36,573 bases of DNA from Planctomycetota bacterium (GTDB lineage Bacteria > Planctomycetota > UBA8742 > JACQVU01 > JANLHZ01), in NCBI GenBank assembly GCA_024653775.1, contig JANLHZ010000028.1, positions 1 to 36,573 on the forward strand, given 5' to 3'. Shown in pieces: positions 24,852-32,586 of the stretch. The notes under the pieces are model-generated. The model ran no database searches. It was not told the DNA's origin and was given only the letters and a program-made list of their open reading frames with translations. Numbering within the stretch: position 1 is the stretch's first letter; each line of letters starts with the position of its first letter. The position numbers and the translations under genes were made by a program.

Positions 24852-25922
24852 ATGGAACTTGGAATCGTCGGACTCCCGCGCGTGGGAAAATCGCTTACGT
24901 TCAGGCTGATCTCTGGCATTCCGCAGGAGAAGCTGAAACATGACGCAAGGCCGCAGATGGAGATGGTGACGCTTCCGGACGATCGCTTGCAGTTCCTCTC
25001 GGATCGCTACCAGCCGAAGAAGACGACCTTCGCGCAGTTCAAGGCGATCGACTTCCCCGCCATCGATCTGACTAGCCGTCACCGCGGCGAAATCCTCGGC
25101 GAGATTCGTTCGTCGACGGATTCGCTGCTTATAGTGCTGCAAGGGTCCGAGACGATGGGCTGGCCCCATCCGTCAGGAAAGGTCGATCCAGCTCGGGACC
25201 TTAGCGAACTTCTCGTGGAGTTCCAGGTTTCCGACCTCGGCATAATCGAGAACCGGATCGAGAAGCTGAAGGTGCAGGTGTTGAAGCCGACGAAGCACGT
25301 AGGGGACGACAAGGCGGAACTCGCGCTGCTCGAAGGAATTCACAAACGCATAGTCGAGAATAACGAGCTGCTTTCGGAAATGGAGTTCAGCGACAAGGAA
25401 ACCGAGGTCCTTCGCGGCTATCGTTTTCTGTCGCAGAAGCCGGTGGTCGCGCTCGTCAACGTTGCGGACATGAAGGACGCGGAAGGCGTGCGAGAAAAGA
25501 TCGCTCTGAAGATCGGGGAAGCGAACGTGCTCGCGGTCAACGTTCAGGGCGAGGTGGACATTCTCGAACTCGCAGAGGATGAACGGGAGATGTTCATCGA
25601 GGAACTCGGAATAGGCGAGCTTCACGGGGACAAGGTGAAAAAGACCGCGTACCGCGCGCTCGGGCTGATTTCGTTCTTCACTTCGGGAAAGGACGAATGC
25701 CGGGCGTGGACGATCCGCGAAGGCGACGACGCAGTCACCGCGGCGGGGAAAATCCACCAGGACCTCGCGCGCGGATTCATCAGCGCTGAGGTCACGCACT
25801 TCGAGGACTTCCACCGTCTGCAAGACGAAAAGCTCATCAAGGCGGAAGGCAAGCTCAAGATCGTCGGCAAGGAATTCAAGCTCGGCGACGGCGACATCAT
25901 CGTCATCCGGCATAACGGATGA
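24852..25922 (+). CDS. Divergent YchF/OLA1-like P-loop protein (DUF933/TGS C-terminus)
   Basis: The 356-residue protein has the length of YchF. It starts MELGIVGLPRVGKSLTF, a Walker A close to YchF's GLPNVGKST. The C-terminal DUF933/TGS domain is well kept: LISFFTSGKDECRAWTI, AAGKIHQDLARGFISAEV, and an ending GDGDIIVIRHNG like YchF's. Between them the G-domain is altered: the switch II region that in YchF reads DIAGLVKGAS is AIDFPAIDLTS, so the G3 DxxG is missing, and the NxxE/NKxD position reads NVADM. It is therefore probably a paralogue with changed or lost NTPase activity rather than the housekeeping YchF. ATG at 24852 is chosen because GAGG lies five bases upstream and the P-loop starts at once; an in-frame ATG lies 13 codons upstream. 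Confidence 0.85.
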   Translation: MELGIVGLPRVGKSLTFRLISGIPQEKLKHDARPQMEMVTLPDDRLQFLSDRYQPKKTTFAQFKAIDFPAIDLTSRHRGEILGEIRSSTDSLLIVLQGSETMGWPHPSGKVDPARDLSELLVEFQVSDLGIIENRIEKLKVQVLKPTKHVGDDKAELALLEGIHKRIVENNELLSEMEFSDKETEVLRGYRFLSQKPVVALVNVADMKDAEGVREKIALKIGEANVLAVNVQGEVDILELAEDEREMFIEELGIGELHGDKVKKTAYRALGLISFFTSGKDECRAWTIREGDDAVTAAGKIHQDLARGFISAEVTHFEDFHRLQDEKLIKAEGKLKIVGKEFKLGDGDIIVIRHNG

Positions 25923-26004
25923 CGTGGCGCAGCCGCGAGGAGGTGACATCGCGTCATTCTCGGGCGGAGGTTGAATCCCGTCCGGCGGATGATAGAATGC
26001 CTGT

Positions 26005-26964
26005 ATGGACGAAACTCCGAATAATGGAAACCCGCAGATAATCAAGCTCGACGGGGTGTCGAAGTGGTACGGCGAGGTGCTGGGGCTTTCGCTCGTGTCG
26101 ATCGAGATCGAACCCGGCATCACCGCGCTCCTCGGGCCGAACGGAGCCGGAAAATCGACTTTCCTGAAGATCATCACCGGACAGATAAGGCAGAACCGCG
26201 GCTCAGTGCGCGTCCTGGGCGAAAAACCGTGGAACAACGCCGGGCTGCTGACTCGCGTCGGTTTCTGTCCCGAAACCGACAACTTCTACGAATTCATGAC
26301 AGGCTTCGAGTGGCTGAAATACCTCGCAAGACTTTCCGGATACACCGAGGCGGGCGCAGCCGAGCGCGCGAACGAACTTCTGCGCGCGGTCAGCATGCAG
26401 CAGCAGAGCGACAAACCGATCGGCAAGTATTCTAAGGGAATGCGTCAGCGGATCAAGCTCGCGCAGGCGTTGATCAGCGATCCGGAGCTTCTCGTTCTCG
26501 ACGAGCCGATGACGGGCGCGGATCCGCTCGCGCGGGAGGAAATCTACGGCATCATCCGGAAGGCGCGCGACGACGGTAAAAGCGTTCTGGTATCCAGCCA
26601 CGTGCTTTACGAGGTCGAGGACCTTACGGAGAACATCGTCCTTATAAATCAGGGCAGAATTCGCGCGCAGGGCAGTTTCGGCGACATTCGCAGGATGCTG
26701 AGCCATCTGCCGCACAAGGTGATCATTGTGACAAGCGAGAAGCGCAGGATCGCGCGGGACCTTTTAGAGTTCGAGCACGTCGTTTCCGTAGACTTCAATT
26801 TCCACGACAGGCTGTGCGTGTTCACGAGCAACGCGGACGAGTTCTTTCGCGACTTCACCGCGCTCCAGTGCCGGGAAAAGTATCGCGTCGAAAAGCTGTG
26901 GACTCCGGACGATCGCCTCGAGAGCGTGTTCCACTACCTCGTCGGCTCGTCTTCCGGCGCCTGA
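26005..26964 (+). CDS. ABC-2-type transporter ATP-binding protein
   Basis: The 319-residue ATPase has Walker A GPNGAGKS (44-51), the Q-loop CPETDNFYEFMTG, signature YSKGMRQRIKLAQALI, Walker B LLVLDEPMTGADP and the H-loop VLVSSHVLYEVEDLTENIVL. A C-terminal region of about 100 residues follows, as in exporters of the ABC-2 class (NodI/CcmA-like). Such ATPases need a multi-spanning permease, usually encoded directly downstream. Here the stop is followed by only three bases before a ~145-bp dispersed repeat, and the next gene is on the other strand. The partner must lie elsewhere or was lost. The 82-bp gap to the YchF-like gene contains no clear promoter. Substrate is unknown. Confidence 0.9.
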   Translation: MDETPNNGNPQIIKLDGVSKWYGEVLGLSLVSIEIEPGITALLGPNGAGKSTFLKIITGQIRQNRGSVRVLGEKPWNNAGLLTRVGFCPETDNFYEFMTGFEWLKYLARLSGYTEAGAAERANELLRAVSMQQQSDKPIGKYSKGMRQRIKLAQALISDPELLVLDEPMTGADPLAREEIYGIIRKARDDGKSVLVSSHVLYEVEDLTENIVLINQGRIRAQGSFGDIRRMLSHLPHKVIIVTSEKRRIARDLLEFEHVVSVDFNFHDRLCVFTSNADEFFRDFTALQCREKYRVEKLWTPDDRLESVFHYLVGSSSGA

Positions 26965-26967
26965 TGA

Positions 26968-27115
26968 ACCGCGCGGTGCTAGGAGTGCGACTGTGAGCGC
27001 AACGAGCTGTCGCGATGTAGCGCTGGCCTCCCGGCGGCAAGCGAGACGTGCCAGGCGCTTCCGGTTCGTAGTGACGCCGTAAGGCGTTCAGATGCCCTCA
27101 CGGGCACACTACTAA
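26968..27115 (-). repeat. Dispersed ~145-bp double-hairpin repeat, copy 2 (inverted)
   Basis: The reverse complement of this segment matches 272-415 almost throughout, including CCTTACGGCGTCACTACGAA and GGCACGTCTCGCTTGCCGCC. Stem-loops ACGCC-GTAA-GGCGT and TGCCC-TCAC-GGGCA are intact. It starts directly after the stop of the ABC-2 ATPase gene. Confidence 0.8.
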
Positions 27116-27150
27116 CATCCCGTGTGCGTCTATCCTGCCCGTGAGCGGCT

Positions 27151-28707
27151 CTAAGGAGTCGCGGCAAAAATCGCCTCGTCGGCAAGAGCCGGGTTCAGCG
27201 GCTGCACTCCGGGAGGAAGGTAGGTTACTATCAACTCGTTCATTTCCTTCACGAAGTTGTGGTTGTCGCAGTGGTTGCACCACTCCCGAAAGAACGGCGT
27301 GTTCAGATCGTCCTGAATATCCTCGTAGCCCTTATACACCTGCGCGGCGTAGCGATAGCCATTGTAATGCTCGCCAAACCATTCGTCCTTGAGTCGTTTT
27401 TCGCGCACGTTCCCGACGGCCATCGCGCCGCAGCAGAAGCCGAGGACGCGCTCGTGGCTGATCGCGCTGAAGAAGTAGCCGACGGGACAGCCTCCAGTGT
27501 TCAGAATTCCGTAGCTCCACTTGCTCGGATCGATGCTCCAGATGAGCTGATTTTCGAAATACGGATCGATCGTGACGCCGAGGTCATCCGCAAGCTGATG
27601 CGCCTCGGGCATCAGATCGAGAAGCTGCTGCATCTCCGAGGCGTCGGGCTTGAAGGACGCGTTGAAATCGTGAACGTGCAGGAACTGATACCAGACGCGG
27701 TCCGCCCCGACCCTCGCGGCTTCGCGGATGCAGTCCAGGAACTCGGGAACAACGGGCTTCGTCACCGCCACAAGGTACAGAAGTTGCGGAACGTCTTTCT
27801 TAAGCTCCATTCTTCGCAGACGCGCGTGGCGGATGTTGTCGAGCACCTTCCAGTATCGCTTGCCGTATCCGGGGTGAGTGATTTCGTAGGTCTCTTCCGA
27901 CGCGGCGCTGACGCTGAATGTGATCGTAGTGACTCCCGCCTCGACGAGCGCCTCGATCTTCTCCTTCGTGAGCGAAAGGCCGTTCGTGCTGATGTTGAAC
28001 CACATTCCTTTCTCGACCGCGTACCTCCCCATTTCAAGAAGGTCCGGATGCAGGGACGGCTCGCCGCCACCGCAGACGTCGATCTGCTCGACGCGCATCT
28101 CCGCGGCGTCGTCGATCATTCGTTTGTAGTCTGCGAGCGGGAACACGTCGCGAAGGCGCGGGCTGTCCTCGCGCTTCATATCGCTTATCGGGCTGAAGTT
28201 TTTGCAGTAGATGCAGTTCAGGTCGCAGATCTTTAGCGGGTCGATCAGAAGGTGTTTCGGGCCGACGAACGCGCGGGCGGAAAAGTACCCGAGCGCGCGG
28301 AGCGTTCCCGATTCGTGTCCTCTCACGTGGTTCTTCTCGATGTGCGCGAGAGTTTTCAGAAGGTCCGGATCGGCGTCCTTGACGATCTGCACCGCGCCGC
28401 CGGTTTTGCGGGTGGCGGTTTCCATTTCGCTTAAATGTTTCCGGAAACGCGTGTGTATCGAATCGAGCGGTTCGACCGCGAATTCGTCCAGCGAATCGAA
28501 AAGATGCCTGCGTTCGCCGAACACCTTCGCGGCGACAGAGGACAGGAGTTTCCGCAGCATCGTGAAGTTGTATCTGTGCACGGGGATGTACACCGTCGCA
28601 AGCCCGACGTCCGAATCCGCGAAGAATTCCTCGAACTGTGAAACGTCGTAGCCGGACTTGGCGTAGTCCTCTCTCGTTTCAGCGGCGATGATGAATTGTC
28701 TTGTCAT
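27151..28707 (-). CDS. Radical SAM protein with SPASM-like C-terminus
   Basis: The 518-residue protein has an N-terminal region of about 145 residues not typical of the superfamily, then the radical SAM cluster motif CDLNCIYC (C161, C165, C168). The VCGGGEPSLHPDLLEM strand binds S-adenosylmethionine, and NISTNGLSLTKEKIEALVEA and TITFSVSAASEETYE complete the barrel. The last 120 residues contain Cys-rich SPASM-like elements (GGCPVGYF, LGFCCGAM, REWCNHCDN), which hold extra iron-sulphur clusters in peptide- or RNA-modifying enzymes. AAGGAA gives a ribosome site before ATG at 28707. No precursor-peptide gene is visible next to it. The upstream gap 28708-29012 contains heptamer arrays and no gene. 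Substrate unknown. Confidence 0.9.
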   Translation of the reverse strand: MTRQFIIAAETREDYAKSGYDVSQFEEFFADSDVGLATVYIPVHRYNFTMLRKLLSSVAAKVFGERRHLFDSLDEFAVEPLDSIHTRFRKHLSEMETATRKTGGAVQIVKDADPDLLKTLAHIEKNHVRGHESGTLRALGYFSARAFVGPKHLLIDPLKICDLNCIYCKNFSPISDMKREDSPRLRDVFPLADYKRMIDDAAEMRVEQIDVCGGGEPSLHPDLLEMGRYAVEKGMWFNISTNGLSLTKEKIEALVEAGVTTITFSVSAASEETYEITHPGYGKRYWKVLDNIRHARLRRMELKKDVPQLLYLVAVTKPVVPEFLDCIREAARVGADRVWYQFLHVHDFNASFKPDASEMQQLLDLMPEAHQLADDLGVTIDPYFENQLIWSIDPSKWSYGILNTGGCPVGYFFSAISHERVLGFCCGAMAVGNVREKRLKDEWFGEHYNGYRYAAQVYKGYEDIQDDLNTPFFREWCNHCDNHNFVKEMNELIVTYLPPGVQPLNPALADEAIFAATP

Positions 28708-28803
28708 CTGTTCCTTTACTGGGTACTGGATTTAAACCGGAGCGGGGTTTTATTTCAAGTATCGCCGCCCACGCGAAAATCCGGACGCAGTCGAAATCGC
28801 CTC

Positions 28804-28888
28804 AGCAGGGAGCAGGGAGCAGGGAGCAGGAAGCAGGGAGCAGGGGTTACGAATTAGGAATTAATTCAATCTGAAATCTGCAATTCGC
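28804..28888. repeat. Composite heptamer tandem array (AGCAGGG x6 plus degenerate units)
   Basis: AGCAGGG occurs six times in a row at 28804-28845 (one copy AGCAGGA). After one G come TTACGAA, TTAGGAA, TTAATTC, AATCTGA, AATCTGC and AATTCGC, so period 7 continues while the sequence changes. It lies in the 305-bp divergent gap between a radical SAM gene and the MCE gene, where I see no gene. Confidence 0.8.
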
Positions 28889-29012
28889 TTTGCAGTTGAA
28901 TCGCACGCATTCAGCGTTTACGATTTTTCTTCCAGGGTTTCGATCCTTCGGCGAACGCTATCGTACGATCCAAATCCGCATTTCCCAGGTCCTGAATCCC
29001 GAATCTCAAAAA

Positions 29013-30446
29013 ATGCATTCATCAAAATACCTTTTGCTGGGCGTGTTCTTCATCGCCGTCGTGACCACCGCCGCGTTCGTGATCATAAAGCTAGGCGTAT
29101 CGATTTCCCAGTCGAAGTACTCGGACAGGATCGACGTTCTGTTCGAGCGCGTCGAAGGCCTTCGCGACGGCGACAAAGTGCTTCTCGCGGGCTATCAGGT
29201 GGGCATAGTCGACACGATTGGCGTGGCGGACGAAAGCGAAGTCCTGAGCGGCGGACGGGACATCGTTGGCGGCGATCAGGCCCCGGTTCCCGACGCGAAC
29301 GGCGATGGCCTCGAAGCGATCCGCGTGACGCTTGCGATGATGCCGGATATCATCAAAAGCGCGGATGCGGATGTCAGGCGCAAGTGGAAAATGAAGCATC
29401 AGTTCGTGATCAGAAACGAAAACCTCTTCGGCGTGAAGTACATCGACATCTCGCCGATCGTGCCTTACGACGAGACGAAGGAGGCGAATCGCTACGAGAT
29501 CGTCATGAACGAGGAGACCGGCAAACAGCAGACAATGAAACTCTGGTTTGGTAATGACGTCGAACTGAAGGAGGACGGCAAGCTCGAATTCCACGGGAAC
29601 CTTTACGGCGAGTGCGTCTCGTACAAGATCGAAGGTAGTCAGTACGTTGCTGAATTCCGGATGATTCAGAATCTCGAGGTCAGAAGTCAGTACAAGTTCG
29701 TCGCGCAGACCGACGGCCTTTACGGAACGGATATGAAGGTAAGCGTGTTAACGCCGATCGACATAAACAGCATGCCAGATCCGAATCGCAAGACGGTGCT
29801 CAGCTTTTCGGAGCCGAACATTGGAATGGTGCTCGAGGAAGTGCAGCTCGCGTTCCACGAGTTCCGCGTCCTCGGCGCGAGGCTGAACGATCCCGCTGCC
29901 GGGTTCCTGCCGACGCTTCTCAGCGATCCGAACCTGACGGACGACGCGAACGACATCGTCGAGAGTCTGCGCACCACGATAGACAACATCGAAGCTGCGT
30001 CGGACAACCTGACGCAGATCGTCGAGGACGTGAAGAACGCGACGAGCGAAGAATCCGGCGCGCTCCTCGGACGCGTCATGCACGACGACGAGTGGGGCAC
30101 TGAAATCGGCGACGTCATCGACAACGTGAAGACCTTCAGCGACGACATGGTCAATTCGCTCGAACTCACGGAGAACGAAGACGGAACCGTGGAAGGCAGC
30201 ATCGTCGCGCGTCTTCTGAAGGACGACAAGCTAGGCGAGCAGTTCCAGGAGATCGCGAACGATGTCTCGAAGGTGATGGACGAACTCGCGAGCGAACGCA
30301 GCACCCTCGGCCTTCTGATCAACGACGACCTCATCTACAACGAACTCCGCAACCTGCTGAAAAACATGAACGCGTCCATCGAGGACGTCCGCGAACTCGC
30401 GCCGATAACGACGTTCACCGGGATTCTGTTCCAGGCGTTCCAGTGA
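29013..30446 (+). CDS. MCE/MlaD family membrane-anchored protein
   Basis: The 477-residue protein has an N-terminal membrane helix (about 6-28, LLLGVFFIAVVTTAAFVIIK) and then the MCE domain: VLFERVEGLRDGDKVLLAGYQVGIVDTI and, after an insertion of about 30 residues, IRVTLAMM... and NLFGVKYIDISP. The second half is helical and acidic (IEAASDNLTQIVEDVKNATS and repeated D/E-V-V-D helices) and ends LAPITTFTGILFQAFQ, typical of long MlaD proteins. The family forms hexameric rings or needles that carry lipid between membranes. MlaE- and MlaF-type genes are not adjacent. ATG at 29013 is chosen because the helix follows directly; the frame opens 41 codons earlier, but that part has no protein character. 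The gene lies alone between two opposite-strand genes. Confidence 0.9.
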   Translation: MHSSKYLLLGVFFIAVVTTAAFVIIKLGVSISQSKYSDRIDVLFERVEGLRDGDKVLLAGYQVGIVDTIGVADESEVLSGGRDIVGGDQAPVPDANGDGLEAIRVTLAMMPDIIKSADADVRRKWKMKHQFVIRNENLFGVKYIDISPIVPYDETKEANRYEIVMNEETGKQQTMKLWFGNDVELKEDGKLEFHGNLYGECVSYKIEGSQYVAEFRMIQNLEVRSQYKFVAQTDGLYGTDMKVSVLTPIDINSMPDPNRKTVLSFSEPNIGMVLEEVQLAFHEFRVLGARLNDPAAGFLPTLLSDPNLTDDANDIVESLRTTIDNIEAASDNLTQIVEDVKNATSEESGALLGRVMHDDEWGTEIGDVIDNVKTFSDDMVNSLELTENEDGTVEGSIVARLLKDDKLGEQFQEIANDVSKVMDELASERSTLGLLINDDLIYNELRNLLKNMNASIEDVRELAPITTFTGILFQAFQ

Positions 30447-30482
30447 AGATCCGCGGCGAGTCCTTGCGGATACATCGCCGAC

Positions 30483-30773
30483 TCAAAGATCAACCTCTTC
30501 CTCGGCGAGAACTTCATCTCTGAAGCTTTCCGGCAGTCCGGCTATCGTGTGGATTTCCGCCTTTCGCCCAAGTATTTCGCTTAACTCGATCTCCAATCCA
30601 GCGAGTTTGATTAGCCCCACCCGGGCGTTCGGTTCAAAAACGACGAGCACGTCGATGTCGCTTTCGTCCGTGAAGTCGTCGCGGAGAACAGAGCCAAAAA
30701 GCGAAAGTTTCCGTATACCTTTCTGCTTGCAGAAGCTAGCGATCTCAATTTGTGGTATTGCTATTCTTGGCAT
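30483..30773 (-). CDS. MNT-type minimal nucleotidyltransferase (orphan)
   Basis: The 96-residue protein has the minimal nucleotidyltransferase signature LFGSVLRDDFTDESDIDVLV (GS at 27-28, D39 and D41 as metal ligands). The usual third aspartate is in KAEIHT and appears as Glu. Such proteins normally pair with a HEPN (DUF86-like) toxin, where they act as AMPylating antitoxins. No HEPN gene is within reach: the left neighbour is the MCE gene (37 bp, opposite strand), and 30789-30899 is too short. The start is ATG at 30771-30773 with a strong GGAGG eight bases upstream; an in-frame GTG at 30788 would add five residues. Catalytic residues look sufficient for activity; the substrate is unknown. 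Confidence 0.88.
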   Translation of the reverse strand: MPRIAIPQIEIASFCKQKGIRKLSLFGSVLRDDFTDESDIDVLVVFEPNARVGLIKLAGLEIELSEILGRKAEIHTIAGLPESFRDEVLAEEEVDL

Positions 30774-30874
30774 CGAATCCGCCTCCACGACAATTGTAAC
30801 GCATTAGTGCAAAGGTGCAACTGTCTGCATGGCTTGCGGTAACAAATCATCGGTCCCAGGTCAGACTCGCCCCT

Positions 30875-30902
30875 AAATCCTCGATCCTCGATCCTGCCCC
30901 TA
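30875..30902. repeat. Heptamer tandem array running into a stop codon
   Basis: AAATCCT, CGATCCT, CGATCCT, GCCCCTA: four 7-bp units, the last containing the stop codon (CTA, read TAG on the minus strand, 30900-30902) of the following radical SAM gene. Confidence 0.55.
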
Positions 30903-32354
30903 CTTCATATGCAGCAGGAACTTGACGAACATCTTCGACTTGTGCCCGAAGTCGCGAAGGGACCGCACCTTCAAAAAGTGTCGCCAGATGGCTTTAGGGC
31001 GGAGGTACTGTCGGCGGATGGCTTTGTGGCTGATCTCGTACATCTCCTCGCCCGACAGGCCCGGCAGGTCGATCTGCGGCTTCATAATCATATCTGCGGG
31101 GCTGTAGTCGCCGGATTTGAGCCAGCCGTTTTTCTTCGCGAGGTCGTAATACTCGGTGTTCGGGAAGGGAGTGAACGCGCCGATGTGCATGAACCGCGTG
31201 TTCAGTTTAAGCGCTTCCTCGACGCTCTTTTCCGCGGTTTCGCGGGTCTCCTCGTGGCTCGCGCCGACGAGGACGCTTATCTCCGGCTCGATGCCGACCG
31301 CGTTCAGATTGTCGACCGCGTCCTTGATCGACCCCACGGGCTGACGTTTGTCCGCCGCGTCGAGGATGCCCTGGTCGAAACTCTCGGTGCCCATATAAAC
31401 GAGTTTGCAGCCCGCGTCCTTCATCGCCTGCAAGACCTCCATATCCTGCATCTGCGGCGAGCGGTTCAGGCACAGCCATTCGAGTCCAAGCGGTTTGATT
31501 CCTTCGCAGATTTCGAGCGTGCGTTTCTTGTTCCAGTTGAAGACGTTGTCCGCGACCTCGACGCCTTTGTAGCCGAGCTTCGCGATGTGCTCGAACTCAG
31601 CGATGACCTGCCGCGCGGTGCGAAGCCTTAGCGGCGGGCGCTTGTCGTACCAACTCTGCTCCTTTTTGTATTCGAGTTCGATCGCCTGATCGAGCGCCAT
31701 CGGCGCGCAGAACTTGCACGAGTACGCGCACCCCCGGCTGAACACCGCCGCGGTGACGGGGTGGACGTTCAGTCGGTTGACCTGATAGAAACCATTCAGC
31801 AGCGAACGATCGGGGTACGGGAGCGCTTCGATATCGAGGAACTCGCCGCGGTCCGTGGAGCGAAGTTCGCCGCGGTCCATAAACGTCACGCCCTGCATCG
31901 AGGCGTAGTCGACGTCGAGGCGATTCTCCGCAAGCGATTTCATCGACGCCTCGAACTCGCCGCGGAGAACGACGTCGCGCTCCGACTCGATGAATTCTTC
32001 GGGTTTCCACGTCGGCGCGGCGCCCATGAAAATCATCATCGGATCGTTACCGTACTTCGCGCGGAGTTCCGCTTTTAGTTTGAGGTCGCCGACCTGCGCG
32101 ACGTACGGCGTGAAGAAGCAGTACGCGCCCACCGGCTGGTGGTCCGCGATCATTTCGTGAAGTTCCGCTGAATCGAGCTTTTCCGCGATGCTGTCGATCA
32201 GCGCGACTTCGATTCCTGCGTCCCGCGCGATCGTCGCGGCGAGCAGCAGATGCACGGGAGGTTTGTAATCGTAGCTGTAGCTGCACCCGTAGAGGCGGTC
32301 GGGATACCGCTGCGGGAAGTAATTTTCGGGAGGTATGAGAAAAAGAAATTTCAT
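30900..32354 (-). CDS. B12-binding-type radical SAM protein
   Basis: The 484-residue protein starts MKFLFLIPPENYFPQRYPDR and has an N-terminal Rossmann-like region (1-150, HLLLAATIARDAGIEVALID, FMGAAPTW) of the B12-binding radical SAM class. The DxHxxG cobalamin motif is not visible, so true cobalamin use is uncertain. The cluster motif is CAYSCKFC (C209, C213, C216), followed by VEVADNVFNWNKKRTLEI, CLNRSPQMQDMEVLQAMKDA, and MGTESFDQGILDAADK in the barrel. Related enzymes modify lipids, cofactors and natural products. The frame is open far upstream, but that part is repeat and noncoding; ATG at 32352-32354 fits the family. No Shine-Dalgarno is visible and a palindromic repeat lies just upstream. 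No clear operon partner. Confidence 0.88.
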   Translation of the reverse strand: MKFLFLIPPENYFPQRYPDRLYGCSYSYDYKPPVHLLLAATIARDAGIEVALIDSIAEKLDSAELHEMIADHQPVGAYCFFTPYVAQVGDLKLKAELRAKYGNDPMMIFMGAAPTWKPEEFIESERDVVLRGEFEASMKSLAENRLDVDYASMQGVTFMDRGELRSTDRGEFLDIEALPYPDRSLLNGFYQVNRLNVHPVTAAVFSRGCAYSCKFCAPMALDQAIELEYKKEQSWYDKRPPLRLRTARQVIAEFEHIAKLGYKGVEVADNVFNWNKKRTLEICEGIKPLGLEWLCLNRSPQMQDMEVLQAMKDAGCKLVYMGTESFDQGILDAADKRQPVGSIKDAVDNLNAVGIEPEISVLVGASHEETRETAEKSVEEALKLNTRFMHIGAFTPFPNTEYYDLAKKNGWLKSGDYSPADMIMKPQIDLPGLSGEEMYEISHKAIRRQYLRPKAIWRHFLKVRSLRDFGHKSKMFVKFLLHMK

Positions 32355-32383
32355 TTCAAGTGGCGAGTCGGATTCTCCTAAAT

Positions 32384-32431
32384 GTAGCACTAGCATCTTG
32401 CCCGTGTCCACGGACGAGACGTCCGTGCCAC
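32384..32431. repeat. HGRDARAT-type palindromic repeat, copy 4
   Basis: GTAGCACTAGCATCTTGCCC and GGACGAGACGTCCGTGCCAC are the two arms of a 48-bp imperfect palindrome located 30 bp from the radical SAM start codon. Confidence 0.8.
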
Positions 32432-32508
32432 GATACAGTAACACCGCGAGCAAACGCAATGTTCCGCGGAAACGTGTGAAGCGTCTTACTTTTGAACGAA
32501 GCGCAGTT

Positions 32509-32583
32509 CGGAGGGTTAAATATTTTGTCCCTCCGCAATTCCGGAGGGGTTCATTACCTATGCCTTTGATAATCGGAGGTGAT
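32509..32583 (+). promoter_or_regulatory. Possible anti-Shine-Dalgarno translational switch
   Basis: CCCTCCG at 32529-32535 can pair with three downstream or upstream partners: CGGAGGG at 32509-32515, CGGAGGG at 32542-32548 (loop CAATTC), and the ribosome site CGGAGGT at 32574-32580 of the lipoprotein gene at 32587. The structures exclude one another. Such an arrangement can switch ribosome access. If the promoter is TTGAAC...TTAAAT near 32493-32521, the transcript may begin too late to include the first partner. It could also be a repeat remnant. Confidence 0.35.
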
Positions 32584-32586
32584 ATT

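Noticed and set aside
28890-29012. N-terminal extension of the MCE protein
   Set aside because: The extra 41 residues have no protein-like pattern, and ATG at 29013 places the membrane helix at the N-terminus.
30450-30472. ATCCGC...GCGGAT stem after the MCE gene as terminator
   Set aside because: Six-bp stem with an 11-base loop and no U-tract; insufficient.
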